A DNA stretch of 64,000 bases from the NCBI GenBank assembly GCA_012034405.1, contig JAAVLZ010000007.1, positions 1 to 64,000 of the forward strand. Reading direction: 5' to 3'. The position numbers were made by a program, and so were the translations under genes. The notes under the pieces are model-generated. The model saw only the letters and a list, made by a program, of their open reading frames with translations. It ran no database searches and was not told where the DNA came from. This stretch comes from Oscillospiraceae bacterium HV4-5-C5C (GTDB lineage Bacteria; Bacillota; Clostridia; Saccharofermentanales; Fastidiosipilaceae). This document shows, piece by piece, positions 44,534-53,643 of this stretch. The first letter of the stretch is position 1; each line of letters opens with the position of its first letter.

Positions 44534-44926
44534 TTATACTCGTTCCATATCCCGGGTCACAATTAAAGAAATACCTGTACCTGCCAGGTCGGTTAAGGCT
44601 ACGCTGCCGCGCTTGACCGGCGCGGTCAGCACCAGGTGCGAAATCTGCTGCATGGCTTCAAATAGCTTGGCTTTTGGAATTTCTGCCTGCGATTTGACCG
44701 GTACCACTGGCAGCGCCGCTGATTTGATCCGGACCGTGGTGGTCAGCGTCCGGCTGGGCGCGGTCAGCTCCTTAATGGCGTAGGTCTGCCCCCGGGGGCA
44801 GGCATTGCCGTGGACGGCCAGACTGCCGTCAGGATTTTCCTGCACGCTGAGCTGGCAGCCCCGCGGACAGATAATACAAACCAGCTCTCTGGCCGGGGCT
44901 GACTGACCGGAATTTTCTTCAAGCAT
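44534..44926 (-). CDS. DUF1667 protein of the glycerol-3-phosphate oxidation locus
   Basis: The 130-residue protein carries Cys motifs CIICPRGC and NACPRGQTYA (four Cys, suitable for one Fe-S cluster) and the conserved LTAPSRTLTTTVRI and PVVPVKSQAEIPKAKLFEAM. DUF1667 genes regularly accompany glpA- and glpB-like flavoproteins in Firmicutes. It overlaps the upstream gene by eight bases. I infer an electron-transfer subunit of the dehydrogenase complex, like GlpC in function but not in sequence. Confidence 0.88.
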   Translation of the reverse strand: MLEENSGQSAPARELVCIICPRGCQLSVQENPDGSLAVHGNACPRGQTYAIKELTAPSRTLTTTVRIKSAALPVVPVKSQAEIPKAKLFEAMQQISHLVLTAPVKRGSVALTDLAGTGISLIVTRDMERV

Positions 44927-46340
44927 TTGCTGTCGCCTCCTTTACGGCCGGGTGTTCTAGGGTCAGCGTCAGACTGCCGCTGCCGCAATCCTTCAGCAAC
45001 GTCTGCGGCAGTTTGAGTCGCTCCATCTCCCCGGGCGCTACGCTTGGTTTTGTCCAGCGCTTCAGACAGCGGTCTCCGTCATAAAGCGCGATACGGACCT
45101 GCTGCTGCGGCCTTGTGACTCTGAAAAAAAGATTATAAGCAGCGTCCCGATCAGCCTGGCCGTCTCCGGCCGCTTTGATATGGATCGATTGCGGTACGGT
45201 GTATAAAATGCCGGAGCCGTGCTGGATCGGGATGGCGCGTCCGCTGATTCCCTGCCCCCGGGCATAGGCCGCGGCTGCCTGACCTGCCCGCTGGCTTTCC
45301 TCAGAAACATAATCCACCAGATCATGGACGTGCGCGACATTGCCACAGGCAAAAACACCTGCAGAGGCGGTCTCCATGTTTTCATAAACATAAGCACCGC
45401 GGGTCCGTGGATCCAGGGGGATGTGAGCTGCCCGGGTCAGTTCATTTTCCGGCAGCAACCCTACGGACAGCAGCAGGGCGTCACAGTCAAAATCCTGCTC
45501 GCTTCCCGAAACAGGTTGACGGTTTTCATCAACCTGACTGACGGTGACGCCGGTCAACCTCCGTCGGCCTCTGATATCCGTGACGGTATGGCTGAGCAGC
45601 AGCGGGATGCCAAAGTCATCCAGACACTGCACCAGATTTCGAAGTAAGCCGCTGGAATAGGGCATTAATTCCACACAAGCCAGGACCCTGGCGCCTTCTA
45701 ACGTCAGTCTGCGAGCCATGATCAGGCCAATATCCCCTGAACCCAGAATGACGACCCGGCGCCCGATCTGCCAGCCCTCAAGATTGACATAGCGTTGCGC
45801 CGCACCGGCAGTAAGGACGCCGGCCGGTCTGGTGCCGGGGATCTGAATGGCGCCGCGGCTGCGTTCCCGGCAGCCCATGGCCAGAATTACCGCCCGGCTT
45901 TTAATGCAGACGCTGCCCAGCTCAGGGCTGGCCGCAAATACCCGGTGGGGCGGACGGCCGGTCAGAAGGTCCGGGCTGAGGCTTTCCTGGACCGGCTCAG
46001 GCAGCAGACCGCCCAGTGCTTCCCGCCCCGGCTCCTGCGGCAGCTCATCCAGACTTAACACCATGGTATTCAGCAACAGTTCAACGCCGGTATCAGCCAG
46101 TTCATCCAGACAGCGGCCGGCATATTCCGGGCCGGTCAGTTCTTCATGAAAATAATGCAGACCAAAGCCATTATGTATGCATTGGTTCAGGATGCCGCCA
46201 GGCACGCTGTCCCGCTCAATGATCAGCACCTGCCGGGCGCCGTCGTTCCAGGCTGCCCTGGCCGCGGCCAGGCCCGCCGGCCCGCCGCCTATAATCAGCA
46301 CATCATAGCAATCCCGCAGTTGCTTAACGGCTTTCATCAT
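44919..46340 (-). CDS. NAD(P)/FAD-dependent oxidoreductase (GlpB-like)
   Basis: The 473-residue flavoprotein has the FAD motif VLIIGGGPAGLAAARAA near residue 15, a second nucleotide-binding motif VVILGSGDIGLIMARRL near 205 and GVFACGNVAHVHDLVDYV near 340. It is of the pyridine-nucleotide-disulfide oxidoreductase type without a redox Cys pair. In glycerol loci this protein links the FAD-dependent glycerol-3-phosphate dehydrogenase to NAD(P). Its ATG overlaps the glpA-like stop by four bases and its end overlaps the DUF1667 gene. The C-terminal 80 residues form a beta domain (VRIALYDGDRCLKRWTK). Confidence 0.88.
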   Translation of the reverse strand: MMKAVKQLRDCYDVLIIGGGPAGLAAARAAWNDGARQVLIIERDSVPGGILNQCIHNGFGLHYFHEELTGPEYAGRCLDELADTGVELLLNTMVLSLDELPQEPGREALGGLLPEPVQESLSPDLLTGRPPHRVFAASPELGSVCIKSRAVILAMGCRERSRGAIQIPGTRPAGVLTAGAAQRYVNLEGWQIGRRVVILGSGDIGLIMARRLTLEGARVLACVELMPYSSGLLRNLVQCLDDFGIPLLLSHTVTDIRGRRRLTGVTVSQVDENRQPVSGSEQDFDCDALLLSVGLLPENELTRAAHIPLDPRTRGAYVYENMETASAGVFACGNVAHVHDLVDYVSEESQRAGQAAAAYARGQGISGRAIPIQHGSGILYTVPQSIHIKAAGDGQADRDAAYNLFFRVTRPQQQVRIALYDGDRCLKRWTKPSVAPGEMERLKLPQTLLKDCGSGSLTLTLEHPAVKEATANA

Positions 46341-47815
46341 ACCGTCACCCCCTTGTCTGAGTTCCCCTTGGTAGGTTCAGTCACAATGTAGCTGCCGTCC
46401 TCATTCTGAGTGACTGCATCATAAGGCAGGCCGAGCTCCCGCGCGATTATCTCATGGATCCGGGGACCGCAGAAGCTGCCCTGACAGCGGCCGCTGCCGG
46501 CGTTACAATGACGCTTGACCGCGTCCAGCGAACGGGGCGGGACCGGCCCGTGCAGCGCCGCGACGATTTCGCCTTCCGTAATGGTTTCACAGCGGCAGAC
46601 CACGTGGCCGTAACGAGGATCGGCGGCAATCAGCTCACTTTGCTGCGCTGGCGTCAGGTAACGGAAACGGATCCGACGGCGGCTGTCATCATAATCAGCC
46701 CGGCGCTTCAGGGCAAGCCCCGCCTGGGCCAGTAAGTCCAGCGCCATTTCCGCTATGGCCGGAGCAGCGGACAGGCCGGGTGATTTTATACCGGCCAGAT
46801 TGATGAACCTGGGGCTTTGCGGGGAAGCCTCCACAATAAAATCAGGGCGGTCAGATTGGGCCCGGACGCCGGCAAAATTGCGGATGTTTTCGCCAAAGGG
46901 AATGTTATTCAGTGATCGGAGTGCCATGCGGCGCACGTATTCAAGGGCTTCCGCGGTGGTAGCGGTGTTGTCCGGATCCGCTACGGCTTCCGCGTCCGGC
47001 CCGATGATCAGATTGCCATGCACAGTGGGGGAGACCAGAACGCCTTTACCTGCCGCGGTGGGACACTGAAACAAGGTGTGCCGGCAGGTATGACCGGCAT
47101 TTTTATCCAGCAAAAAATACTGTCCGCGTACAGGGTGGATGCGGAAATTATGCCCGCCTATCATGGCATGGACCTGGTCACTGTGGACGCCGGCGGCATT
47201 GATGACATAGCGGCTTTGATGGCGCTGCCCCTGACTGTCGGTTAATTCAAAATAGTCCTTTCCGGCTGCCGCGTCCGGAAGTTTGATCTCCCTGACGCCG
47301 CGGCCCAGGGCTAACACCAGTCCGTTTTTTACCGCGGTTTCAGTCATGGCCAGGGCGTATTCCCACGGATCAACAATAGAAGACGACGGCGCCAGCAAAG
47401 CGCCGGTAACGGTATCCGCCAGATAAGGCTCCAGCTGGCGGGCTTCCACCGCGGACAGCAGCCTGAGCCCGGGGACCGCGTTAGCCAGACCGCGGGCATA
47501 TAGCTCCCGGATCGTATGCAGATCATCCGGGCTGAAGGCCAGCACCAGCGCGCCGCAGTTCAGTCTGGGCACATCCAGCCGGCGACAGATTTCCGCGGCC
47601 ATCTCTACTCCGCGGACATTGGCGCGGGCCATCAGGCTGCCGGGTTCCGGATCAAAACCCGCGTGCAAAATCGCGCTGTTAGCTTTTGTTGAGCCGTTAG
47701 CCACATCATTTGACGCTTCCAGAACCAGCAGTTTGAGATCATAATGGGATAGCAGATAGGCTGCGGCGGCTCCCGTTATGCCGCAGCCAATAATCGTACA
47801 ATCAAACATAGACAC
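46337..47815 (-). CDS. glpA: FAD-dependent glycerol-3-phosphate dehydrogenase (GlpA-like) with [2Fe-2S] BFD domain
   Basis: The 492-residue enzyme oxidises glycerol-3-phosphate to dihydroxyacetone phosphate. The DAO-type N-terminus shows CTIIGCGITGAAAAYLLSHY, then STKANSAILHAGFD, HPVRGQYFLLDK and INLAGIKSPGLSAAPAI. The C-terminal BFD-like domain (from about 400) holds CRCETITEGEIV and CNAGSGRCQGSFC, the four Cys of a [2Fe-2S] cluster. AGGAGTGTCT precedes ATG 47815. First gene of a three-gene operon transcribed away from glpK. Confidence 0.9.
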   Translation of the reverse strand: MSMFDCTIIGCGITGAAAAYLLSHYDLKLLVLEASNDVANGSTKANSAILHAGFDPEPGSLMARANVRGVEMAAEICRRLDVPRLNCGALVLAFSPDDLHTIRELYARGLANAVPGLRLLSAVEARQLEPYLADTVTGALLAPSSSIVDPWEYALAMTETAVKNGLVLALGRGVREIKLPDAAAGKDYFELTDSQGQRHQSRYVINAAGVHSDQVHAMIGGHNFRIHPVRGQYFLLDKNAGHTCRHTLFQCPTAAGKGVLVSPTVHGNLIIGPDAEAVADPDNTATTAEALEYVRRMALRSLNNIPFGENIRNFAGVRAQSDRPDFIVEASPQSPRFINLAGIKSPGLSAAPAIAEMALDLLAQAGLALKRRADYDDSRRRIRFRYLTPAQQSELIAADPRYGHVVCRCETITEGEIVAALHGPVPPRSLDAVKRHCNAGSGRCQGSFCGPRIHEIIARELGLPYDAVTQNEDGSYIVTEPTKGNSDKGVTV

Positions 47816-47950
47816 TCCTCATTTAAGTCAGGATATGCCACGATACCTTCCTCAAAATAACGCTGTAATCAGCCTGGCAGACCCTGCCGGCAACCCGGCT
47901 TAACTGGCTGCCTGACCCTGCGGTCTGCAGATATGACCAGTGTAGCAGAT

Positions 47951-47981
47951 GAAATTTGCCTGTGGTAGAGTAAGATATAAT
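47951..47981 (+). promoter_or_regulatory. Probable glpK promoter
   Basis: -10 TATAAT (47976-47981) lies about 55 bases before glpK. Possible -35 elements are GAAATT (47951, 19-base spacer) or TTGCCT (47956, 14-base spacer); neither is ideal, suggesting an activator-dependent promoter. Confidence 0.45.
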
Positions 47982-48035
47982 AAGATACTGATAGATCTTG
48001 TAAAGCAGACAGGTTCTATCCTGGAGGTAAGCTAC

Positions 48036-49652
48036 ATGCCGCAGCAGATACCGGCGCTTCAGAGCGATCGGGAAAAACCATATATTCTGGCTATAGATCA
48101 GGGAACGACCTCCAGCCGGGCCATTCTGTTTGACCATGACGGCCGGCCGGTCAGTCAGCAGCAATTAGCTATCACCCAGTATTACCCGCAGGCCGGCTGG
48201 GTAGAGCATGACGCAGATGAAATCTGGTCCAGCGTGGTTTCAGTCTGCCGCAACCTGTTGCGGCAGACCGGCCTGGGATGGCCGCAGATCGCGGCGATTG
48301 GTCTGACGAATCAGCGGGAGACCGTGGTGGTCTGGGACGCTCGTACCGGGGAACCGGTATCCCGGGCTATCGTATGGCAGTGCAGGCGCACACAGGATCT
48401 ATGTGAGAGGCTTAAAGCCCGCGGTTGTCAGGCAGAAATTGTCCGCCGTACCGGGCTGGAGCTGGACGCGTATTTCAGTGCCACCAAGCTTGCCTGGATA
48501 TTGGACCAGCTGCCTGAGGGACGGGAACGCGCCAGGCGGGGTGAGCTGCTGGCCGGCACCATAGATAGCTGGCTGGTCTGGAAGCTCAGCGGCGGCCGCA
48601 GTCATGTGACGGATGTCACGAACGCCGCCCGGACCATGTTGTTTAATATACATGAGCTGGCCTGGGATCCCTGGCTGCTGCAACTGCTGGATATTCCGTC
48701 AGAGCTGTTGCCGGCAGTAAAACCCAGCAGCGGAATCGTGGCCTGGCTGGACAGCCAGGAGCTGCTGACCGCGGACCTGCTGGAAGGCCGGGGCAGCAGT
48801 ATGACGCCGGTGCCGATAGCCGGCCTGGCCGGTGATCAGATGGCGGCACTGTTTGGGCAGGCTTGTTTTGAGCCTGGCATGGTCAAAAACACCTATGGAA
48901 CCGGCGGCTTCATCCTGATGCAGACCGGAAAAGTCGCGGTGCCCAGCACCCACCGGCTGGTTACCACGCTGGCCTGGCAGCTGGGCCCGGATCAGGGAGC
49001 CACCCCTCAGTTCCCGGTCAACTATGCGCTGGAAGGCAGCGTCTTTAACTGCGGCTCCACCATCCAATGGCTGAGAGATGAACTGGGACTGATCGGCACC
49101 GCGCACGACTGCGATGTCCTGGCGGCTTCTGTTCAGGACAGTGGCGGCGTGGTCCTGGTCCCGTCATTTACCGGCCTGGGCGCCCCATATTGGGACATGA
49201 ACGCCCGCGGCGTTTTAATGGGACTGACCCGCGGCAGCAATAAAGCGCATATCTGTCGCGCGGCTTTGGAGGCCATCGCTTTTCAGTCGGCTGATGTCTG
49301 TCTGGCTATGGCCGCTGACAGTCAGCAGCCTCTGAGGACACTCCGGGTGGATGGCGGGGTGAGCCGCAGCGATCTGATGCTGCAGTTCCAGGCGGACATT
49401 CTGGGCCTGACCATTCAGCGATCTTCGGTGCTGGAAACCTCCGCTTTAGGCGCGGCCTATCTGGCCGGCCTCAGCACCGGCTTCTGGAACAGTCTGGATG
49501 AAGTGTCGCAGGCTTGGCATTGCGAGCGGGAGTTTAAGCCGCGGATGGACCGCCGGCAGCGGAGCTATGAACTGGCGCGTTGGCAGCAGGCGGTAGATAC
49601 CGTTCGCTTTAACAGTGACCGGCGCCGGACGACTGAGGCAGCCGGTCCTTGA
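48036..49652 (+). CDS. glpK: Glycerol kinase
   Basis: The 538-residue FGGY kinase phosphorylates glycerol. ATG 48036 follows CTGGAGGTAAGCTAC; a frame extension upstream to 47949 covers the promoter and is not used. Motifs: AIDQGTTSSRAILFDHDG, WVEHDADEIW, GLTNQRETVVVWD, GTIDSWLVWKLSGG, KNTYGTGGFILMQTG, VPSFTGLGAPYWD, and DGGVSRSDLMLQFQAD. It is a few tens of residues longer than E. coli GlpK (501), mainly in the N-terminus and C-terminus. Divergent from the glpA-like operon with which it forms the glycerol pathway. Confidence 0.95.
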   Translation: MPQQIPALQSDREKPYILAIDQGTTSSRAILFDHDGRPVSQQQLAITQYYPQAGWVEHDADEIWSSVVSVCRNLLRQTGLGWPQIAAIGLTNQRETVVVWDARTGEPVSRAIVWQCRRTQDLCERLKARGCQAEIVRRTGLELDAYFSATKLAWILDQLPEGRERARRGELLAGTIDSWLVWKLSGGRSHVTDVTNAARTMLFNIHELAWDPWLLQLLDIPSELLPAVKPSSGIVAWLDSQELLTADLLEGRGSSMTPVPIAGLAGDQMAALFGQACFEPGMVKNTYGTGGFILMQTGKVAVPSTHRLVTTLAWQLGPDQGATPQFPVNYALEGSVFNCGSTIQWLRDELGLIGTAHDCDVLAASVQDSGGVVLVPSFTGLGAPYWDMNARGVLMGLTRGSNKAHICRAALEAIAFQSADVCLAMAADSQQPLRTLRVDGGVSRSDLMLQFQADILGLTIQRSSVLETSALGAAYLAGLSTGFWNSLDEVSQAWHCEREFKPRMDRRQRSYELARWQQAVDTVRFNSDRRRTTEAAGP

Positions 49653-49683
49653 TGGTTGATTACAGCCGGTGGGAGGTGCAGAT

Positions 49684-50472
49684 ATGACCAGACCGGGAAT
49701 TCAAGATAAACATAAACCTAATAATGCCGTGGCAATGCTGGCTGAGTGGATAAAATCCGCCCGCCATGTGGTCTTTTTTGGCGGTGCCGGAGTCTCCACA
49801 GAGTCCGGCGTGCCTGACTTCCGCAGCGCTCAGGGAATTTACAACCAGGAGCAAAGCGGTCCGGATATTTTAACCCCCCGCTTTATGAACAGTCAGCCAC
49901 AGGCTTTTTATGACTTCTACCGAAAATACTTTTTGCTGGATGCTGTAGAACCCAATCCCGCGCATCGAGTCCTGGCCCGGATGGAAAAGGCAGGTCTGCT
50001 GGCCTGTATCATTACCCAAAACGTGGATGGCCTGCATCAGGCGGCCGGGAGCAAACGGGTGATTGAACTGCACGGCAGCGGGCTGAGCTTCAGCTGTCAG
50101 CGCTGCGGGCATGTCTATGATGAGGACTATGTTCGCGCGCATAGCGGTGTGCCATACTGTGAAGCCAGACGCCCGGATGGTACGGCCTGCGGCGGGATGC
50201 TCAGGCCGGATATCGTTTTGTATGAAGAAAGTCTTAACCAGAGCAAAATGACCGCGGCTCTGAGGGAGATATTAGCCAGTGATCTGATCATCATCGGCGG
50301 TACGTCGCTGACCGTCTATCCGGCGGCCAGCCTTTTGGATTACCGCCAGCAGGGCCGGCTGGTACTGATTAACCGGGATCCGACACCTGCAGATCAAAAG
50401 GCGGATCTGGTTTTCCGGGAGTCCATAGGCAAGCTGTTTGGCCAGCTGGAACCGCTGCTGTTTCCCGATTAA
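49684..50472 (+). CDS. NAD-dependent protein deacylase (sirtuin)
   Basis: The 262-residue enzyme removes acyl groups from Lys using NAD. ATG 49684 follows GGGAGGTGCAGAT. Motifs in order: FFGGAGVSTESGVPDFRS (NAD pocket), IITQNVDGLHQAAG with the catalytic His in ELHGSG, zinc ligands CQRC and CEARRPDGTACGG, LRPDIVLYEESL, and IIGGTSLTVYPAASL. Size and zinc motif match bacterial CobB/Sir2. The 32-base gap after glpK suggests co-transcription. Confidence 0.93.
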   Translation: MTRPGIQDKHKPNNAVAMLAEWIKSARHVVFFGGAGVSTESGVPDFRSAQGIYNQEQSGPDILTPRFMNSQPQAFYDFYRKYFLLDAVEPNPAHRVLARMEKAGLLACIITQNVDGLHQAAGSKRVIELHGSGLSFSCQRCGHVYDEDYVRAHSGVPYCEARRPDGTACGGMLRPDIVLYEESLNQSKMTAALREILASDLIIIGGTSLTVYPAASLLDYRQQGRLVLINRDPTPADQKADLVFRESIGKLFGQLEPLLFPD

Positions 50473-50496
50473 CCGTCAGCAGGCCTGGCTGCCGGC

Positions 50497-51588
50497 TCAG
50501 TCGGCCTGCCCCCAATGAGCCGGATCCGTGAGCGGCCCGGCCAATTCCCCGGCCAGATTTTGCCTGAACCAGCGCCCGACCTGCCAGGGATCCCGGGTTT
50601 GTCCCAATATCCAGATCAGCTTGGTTACACAAGCCTCTGAGGTCATGTCAAATGCGGGAATGGCGCCTGAATCCAGGACCCGCTGCCCGGTCTCATAGCG
50701 CGAAAAGTCCGACCGTTCATACAGACACTGACTGGTGACGACCACCACAATACCCTGAGCGATAATCTGACTGATGCCTTCCAGCAAATCACGATGAAGA
50801 TAATGGATGCCGCCTATACCAAAGGCTTCTATAACTAAAGCCCGATATTGCAGATGCTGCAGGAGCACAAAAAAGTCCGGATTCAGCCCCGGTGTCAGCT
50901 TGAGCAAAAAAACCGCTGGATCCAGCTGATCCATCAGTCTGAAGGGTGCTGAGCTGTGGGGCGCCAGGGCAGGGTCCGTCTGCAATCCGTCGCCATTAAC
51001 ATAGCCTACCAGCGGATAGTTGATGCTTTCAAAAGCGTGAAAGTCTGTCGTCCGGACCTTGACCGCCCGGGTGCCCAGGATGACCTGACGGTCAAAGGCG
51101 ATAAACACGCCAGCCGGGCCCCTGGCCGCCATGGCCAGGGCGGTAGCCAGGTTTTCCGTAGCATCGGATAAAGGATGGCTGATGGGCAGCTGCGCGCCGG
51201 TTAAAACTACCGGGATGGTAATGCCGGGCAGCATGAAGCTGAGCGCGCTGGCCGTATAAGCCATGGTATCAGTCCCGTGAGTGATGACAATGCCGTCGTA
51301 CTGGTCTGCTTCACGGACTATGGCTCCGGCAATCAGGCGCCATTCCTCCGGCTGAATATTAGATGAGTCCAGCTGCAGGATGCTGCGGGCGGTGACATCA
51401 TAGTGCTGCAAGGCCGAACGGCAGTATTTCAGCAGGGCGTCAATATTGACTGTGGGGACCAGCCCGTTAGCTGAAGACTGAGACGCAATGGTGCCGCCTG
51501 TGGCCAGGAGCAAGAGACGGCGCGGTGCCTGGTGCCAGGCTGAAGGATCCGGACGGACAGCCGCGTCGGTTAAGTGATAATCTGGCAT
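50497..51588 (-). CDS. L-asparaginase (type I-like, cytoplasmic)
   Basis: The 363-residue enzyme hydrolyses Asn to Asp and ammonia. ATG 51588 (MPDYHL) follows GCAGGAGGATTAT; the longer frame from 51663 is not favoured. First catalytic Thr lies in LLLATGGTIAS, second in DGIVITHGTDTMAYTASALSF, with the Asp/Lys region GTRAVKVRTTDFHAFES. No signal peptide, so it is cytosolic (AnsA type). Tail-to-tail with the sirtuin gene with a 24-base gap. Confidence 0.92.
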   Translation of the reverse strand: MPDYHLTDAAVRPDPSAWHQAPRRLLLLATGGTIASQSSANGLVPTVNIDALLKYCRSALQHYDVTARSILQLDSSNIQPEEWRLIAGAIVREADQYDGIVITHGTDTMAYTASALSFMLPGITIPVVLTGAQLPISHPLSDATENLATALAMAARGPAGVFIAFDRQVILGTRAVKVRTTDFHAFESINYPLVGYVNGDGLQTDPALAPHSSAPFRLMDQLDPAVFLLKLTPGLNPDFFVLLQHLQYRALVIEAFGIGGIHYLHRDLLEGISQIIAQGIVVVVTSQCLYERSDFSRYETGQRVLDSGAIPAFDMTSEACVTKLIWILGQTRDPWQVGRWFRQNLAGELAGPLTDPAHWGQAD

Positions 51589-51700
51589 ATAATCCTCCTG
51601 CATATGAGCGATTGGGACAGAAACTGGGTCAGCAGCAGGCAGTTGCTGCGTAACAGCTGTCAAAATAGTATAATCTTATAGATTCATCTGGAGGTCAACT

Positions 51701-52087
51701 ATGGAATATCCGTACTTACTCATGCTGCTTCAGGAGCTACTGGCAGCCGTTTTGCTGGTGATGGGACTGTGGATCCGCCTGGGGCGGCACAATGTTTTTC
51801 AATTCAGGCGTCAGACGGCAGCAGCTGACGTTGAGAGGAAACTGACCGCGGCCAGCCGCCAGACGGCGCTGGGCTTTTTTGTCTGCAGTGCGGTGAACCT
51901 CTTGCTGCCGCTGCTGTACTTCTGGCAGGGCAACTGGGGCAGTGTGATCGCTTTTTTTGCGGGCATAGGTGTAACGGCTTTGTTCCTGCTGCTCTTGCTG
52001 ACTGTTTTTGAGCCATATGAAATCTCCCGGTCCTGCCGGCGCCGGAAGGCTTCAGCCGGATCCGCTCAGACCAGGTCTGAGGCTTAG
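51701..52087 (+). CDS. Small membrane protein, function unknown
   Basis: The 128-residue protein follows CTGGAGGTCAACT. Three hydrophobic helices are seen (about 6-25, 55-75 and 80-103), with basic cytoplasmic ends (RRQTAAADVERKL; SCRRRKASAGSA). The arrangement resembles small three-helix families such as DUF3784, but I cannot confirm that. A TATAAT lies about 30 bases upstream. It lies divergent from the asparaginase gene. Confidence 0.6.
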   Translation: MEYPYLLMLLQELLAAVLLVMGLWIRLGRHNVFQFRRQTAAADVERKLTAASRQTALGFFVCSAVNLLLPLLYFWQGNWGSVIAFFAGIGVTALFLLLLLTVFEPYEISRSCRRRKASAGSAQTRSEA

Positions 52088-52178
52088 CGGCGGCACCCGG
52101 GGCAGTGGCCCCTCGCCAGATCACCTCCGGTTAATGGATCCAGGCGTACATAGGAAAGGATACACCGCGGTACAGGGG

Positions 52179-52256
52179 CTGACGCACCTTGTGACCTTAC
52201 AGGCAGCAAGCCCGCCGCAATTGGTGTCAGAGTCAGCAGGGTGACTGTTCTTCACC
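52179..52256 (+). promoter_or_regulatory. Structured leader of queT, possible preQ1-type riboswitch
   Basis: CTGACGCACC (52179-52188) can pair with GGTGTCAG (52223-52230), enclosing a CTTG/CAAG stem. Downstream, AGTCA/TGACT (52231-52246) and GGTGA/TCACC (52240-52256) are mutually exclusive, and the second sits just before the AAAGGAAA ribosome site. QueT genes are often under preQ1 control; the aptamer class is not recognisable by eye. Confidence 0.35.
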
Positions 52257-52268
52257 TGAAAGGAAAAA

Positions 52269-52817
52269 ATGAATAAGCATCAAGACTGGTTACGGACCCT
52301 GACCTTGTCAGGCGTCATTGCAGGCCTGTATCTGGCTGTATCGCTGTTGCTGGCGCCTATCAGCTTCAGCAGCGTTCAGTTCAGGGTGGCGGAAGCCTTT
52401 ACCCTGATCCCGGCGCTGTCGCCGGCCGGTGTCATAGGCGTGAGTTTGGGCTGCTTTTTGGCAAACCTGCTGAACCCGGGGAATCTGGGCCCGGTGGATA
52501 TTGCGGGCGGTACTCTGGCGACCTTGCTGGCCGGCCTGCTGACCCGCCGGCTGGGCAGAAAACTGCTGCAGGATAGTAAGGCTGCCGGGCATCCATGGCA
52601 AAAGAGACGGCTCCTGCTGCCGCTGCCCACGATTATCTGCAATATGCTGATTGTAGGTTCTTACTTACCCTTCCTGCTGCTTGAGCAGGTGAGCCCCGGC
52701 GCGCTGGCTCTGTCTGTTTTGACTGTCGGCCTGGGCGAAGCAGGCGTACTCTACCTGATTGGCTTGCCGTTGCTGGACGCGCTGCAGAAGAGCCGGATTT
52801 TTGAGCGCCGGGCCTGA
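52269..52817 (+). CDS. queT: QueT family queuosine-precursor transporter
   Basis: The 182-residue membrane protein has five to six helices and the QueT pattern: SGVIAGLYLAVSLLLAPISF, SVQFRVAEAFTLIPALSPAGV, SLGCFLANLLNPG, VDIAGGTLATLLAGLLTRRLG, PTIICNMLIVGSYLPFL. The family is the substrate-specific S component of an ECF transporter and imports a queuosine precursor. ATG 52269 follows GAAAGGAAAAA. No queuosine synthesis genes are nearby, so salvage is likely (inference). Confidence 0.88.
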   Translation: MNKHQDWLRTLTLSGVIAGLYLAVSLLLAPISFSSVQFRVAEAFTLIPALSPAGVIGVSLGCFLANLLNPGNLGPVDIAGGTLATLLAGLLTRRLGRKLLQDSKAAGHPWQKRRLLLPLPTIICNMLIVGSYLPFLLLEQVSPGALALSVLTVGLGEAGVLYLIGLPLLDALQKSRIFERRA

Positions 52818-52869
52818 TAGCAGATCCTGCTCAGGAACCCGTCAAACGTTAACAAATAAGGAGAGCGTT

Positions 52870-53493
52870 ATGACCCAACAATACTTCACGACTGATCCGA
52901 CAGTGCCCTCCAGGCCCATTACCTATCAGCTGAGTGCTGAGGGCAGGCAGTTTGCTTTTCATTCCGACCGGGGCGTCTTTTCTGGACACAGTCTGGATTT
53001 TGGTTCGGATTTGCTGCTGCAGACGGTTATTGCAGACCTCAGGAAAGGCCGGCCCCAGGCCGCGGGAAGTTTGCTGGATCTGGGCTGCGGAATCGGCGTC
53101 TTAGGGGTGGTCCTCAAGCGCTTGTTTCCGCAGCTGGAACTGACGCTGTCTGATGTCAATCACCGGGCGCTAGCTCTGACGCGGCAAAATCTGGCTGAAA
53201 ACGGTATCCGTTATGCGGAGGTGGTGGATTCAGACGGCTGGCAGAATCTGACCGGGCGGCGCTTTGATTTAATCGTAACGAATCCACCGATCCGTGCCGG
53301 CAAAGCGGTCGTTTATGACTTCTTTGACGGCGCCGCGGCAGCCCTGAACCCGGGCGGTACACTATATGTTGTGATCGGCAAAAAACAAGGCGCGCCCTCA
53401 GCGCGTCGCAAGCTGGAGGAAACCTTCGGCCGCTGTGACTGTCTGGCCAGAGATAAAGGCTTTTTTGTCTATTCCTGTCCTAAGCCTGACTAA
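52870..53493 (+). CDS. RsmC/YbxB-like class I methyltransferase
   Basis: The 207-residue enzyme has the SAM motif SLLDLGCGIGVLGVVLKR, acidic motif LTLSDVNHRALALTRQNL and catalytic NPP motif DLIVTNPPIRAG, as in the small-domain N-methyltransferases that modify G1207 of 16S rRNA. ATG 52870 follows AAGGAGAGCGTT. It begins 52 bases after queT, so the two probably share a transcript. The N-terminal half of E. coli RsmC is absent, as in the Gram-positive short form. Confidence 0.87.
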   Translation: MTQQYFTTDPTVPSRPITYQLSAEGRQFAFHSDRGVFSGHSLDFGSDLLLQTVIADLRKGRPQAAGSLLDLGCGIGVLGVVLKRLFPQLELTLSDVNHRALALTRQNLAENGIRYAEVVDSDGWQNLTGRRFDLIVTNPPIRAGKAVVYDFFDGAAAALNPGGTLYVVIGKKQGAPSARRKLEETFGRCDCLARDKGFFVYSCPKPD

Positions 53494-53570
53494 GCAACCG
53501 GACAAATATGCCTGACGGGCAGCCTTGTCCGCTGATGGCAGGAACCGGCCAGCTTATCCGGGCCTTGTCC

Positions 53571-53579
53571 TGCTATAAT
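53571..53579 (+). promoter_or_regulatory. Extended -10 promoter of the mrp-ispF operon
   Basis: TGC followed by TATAAT (53574-53579), about 65 bases before mrp, with no clear -35. It would drive the eight-gene block to 60658. Confidence 0.5.
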
Positions 53580-53643
53580 AAAATGCAGTAACAGCCAGAC
53601 GGACTTCCTGAGCCTGGTTGACTGATAAAGGAGCAAATCATAT

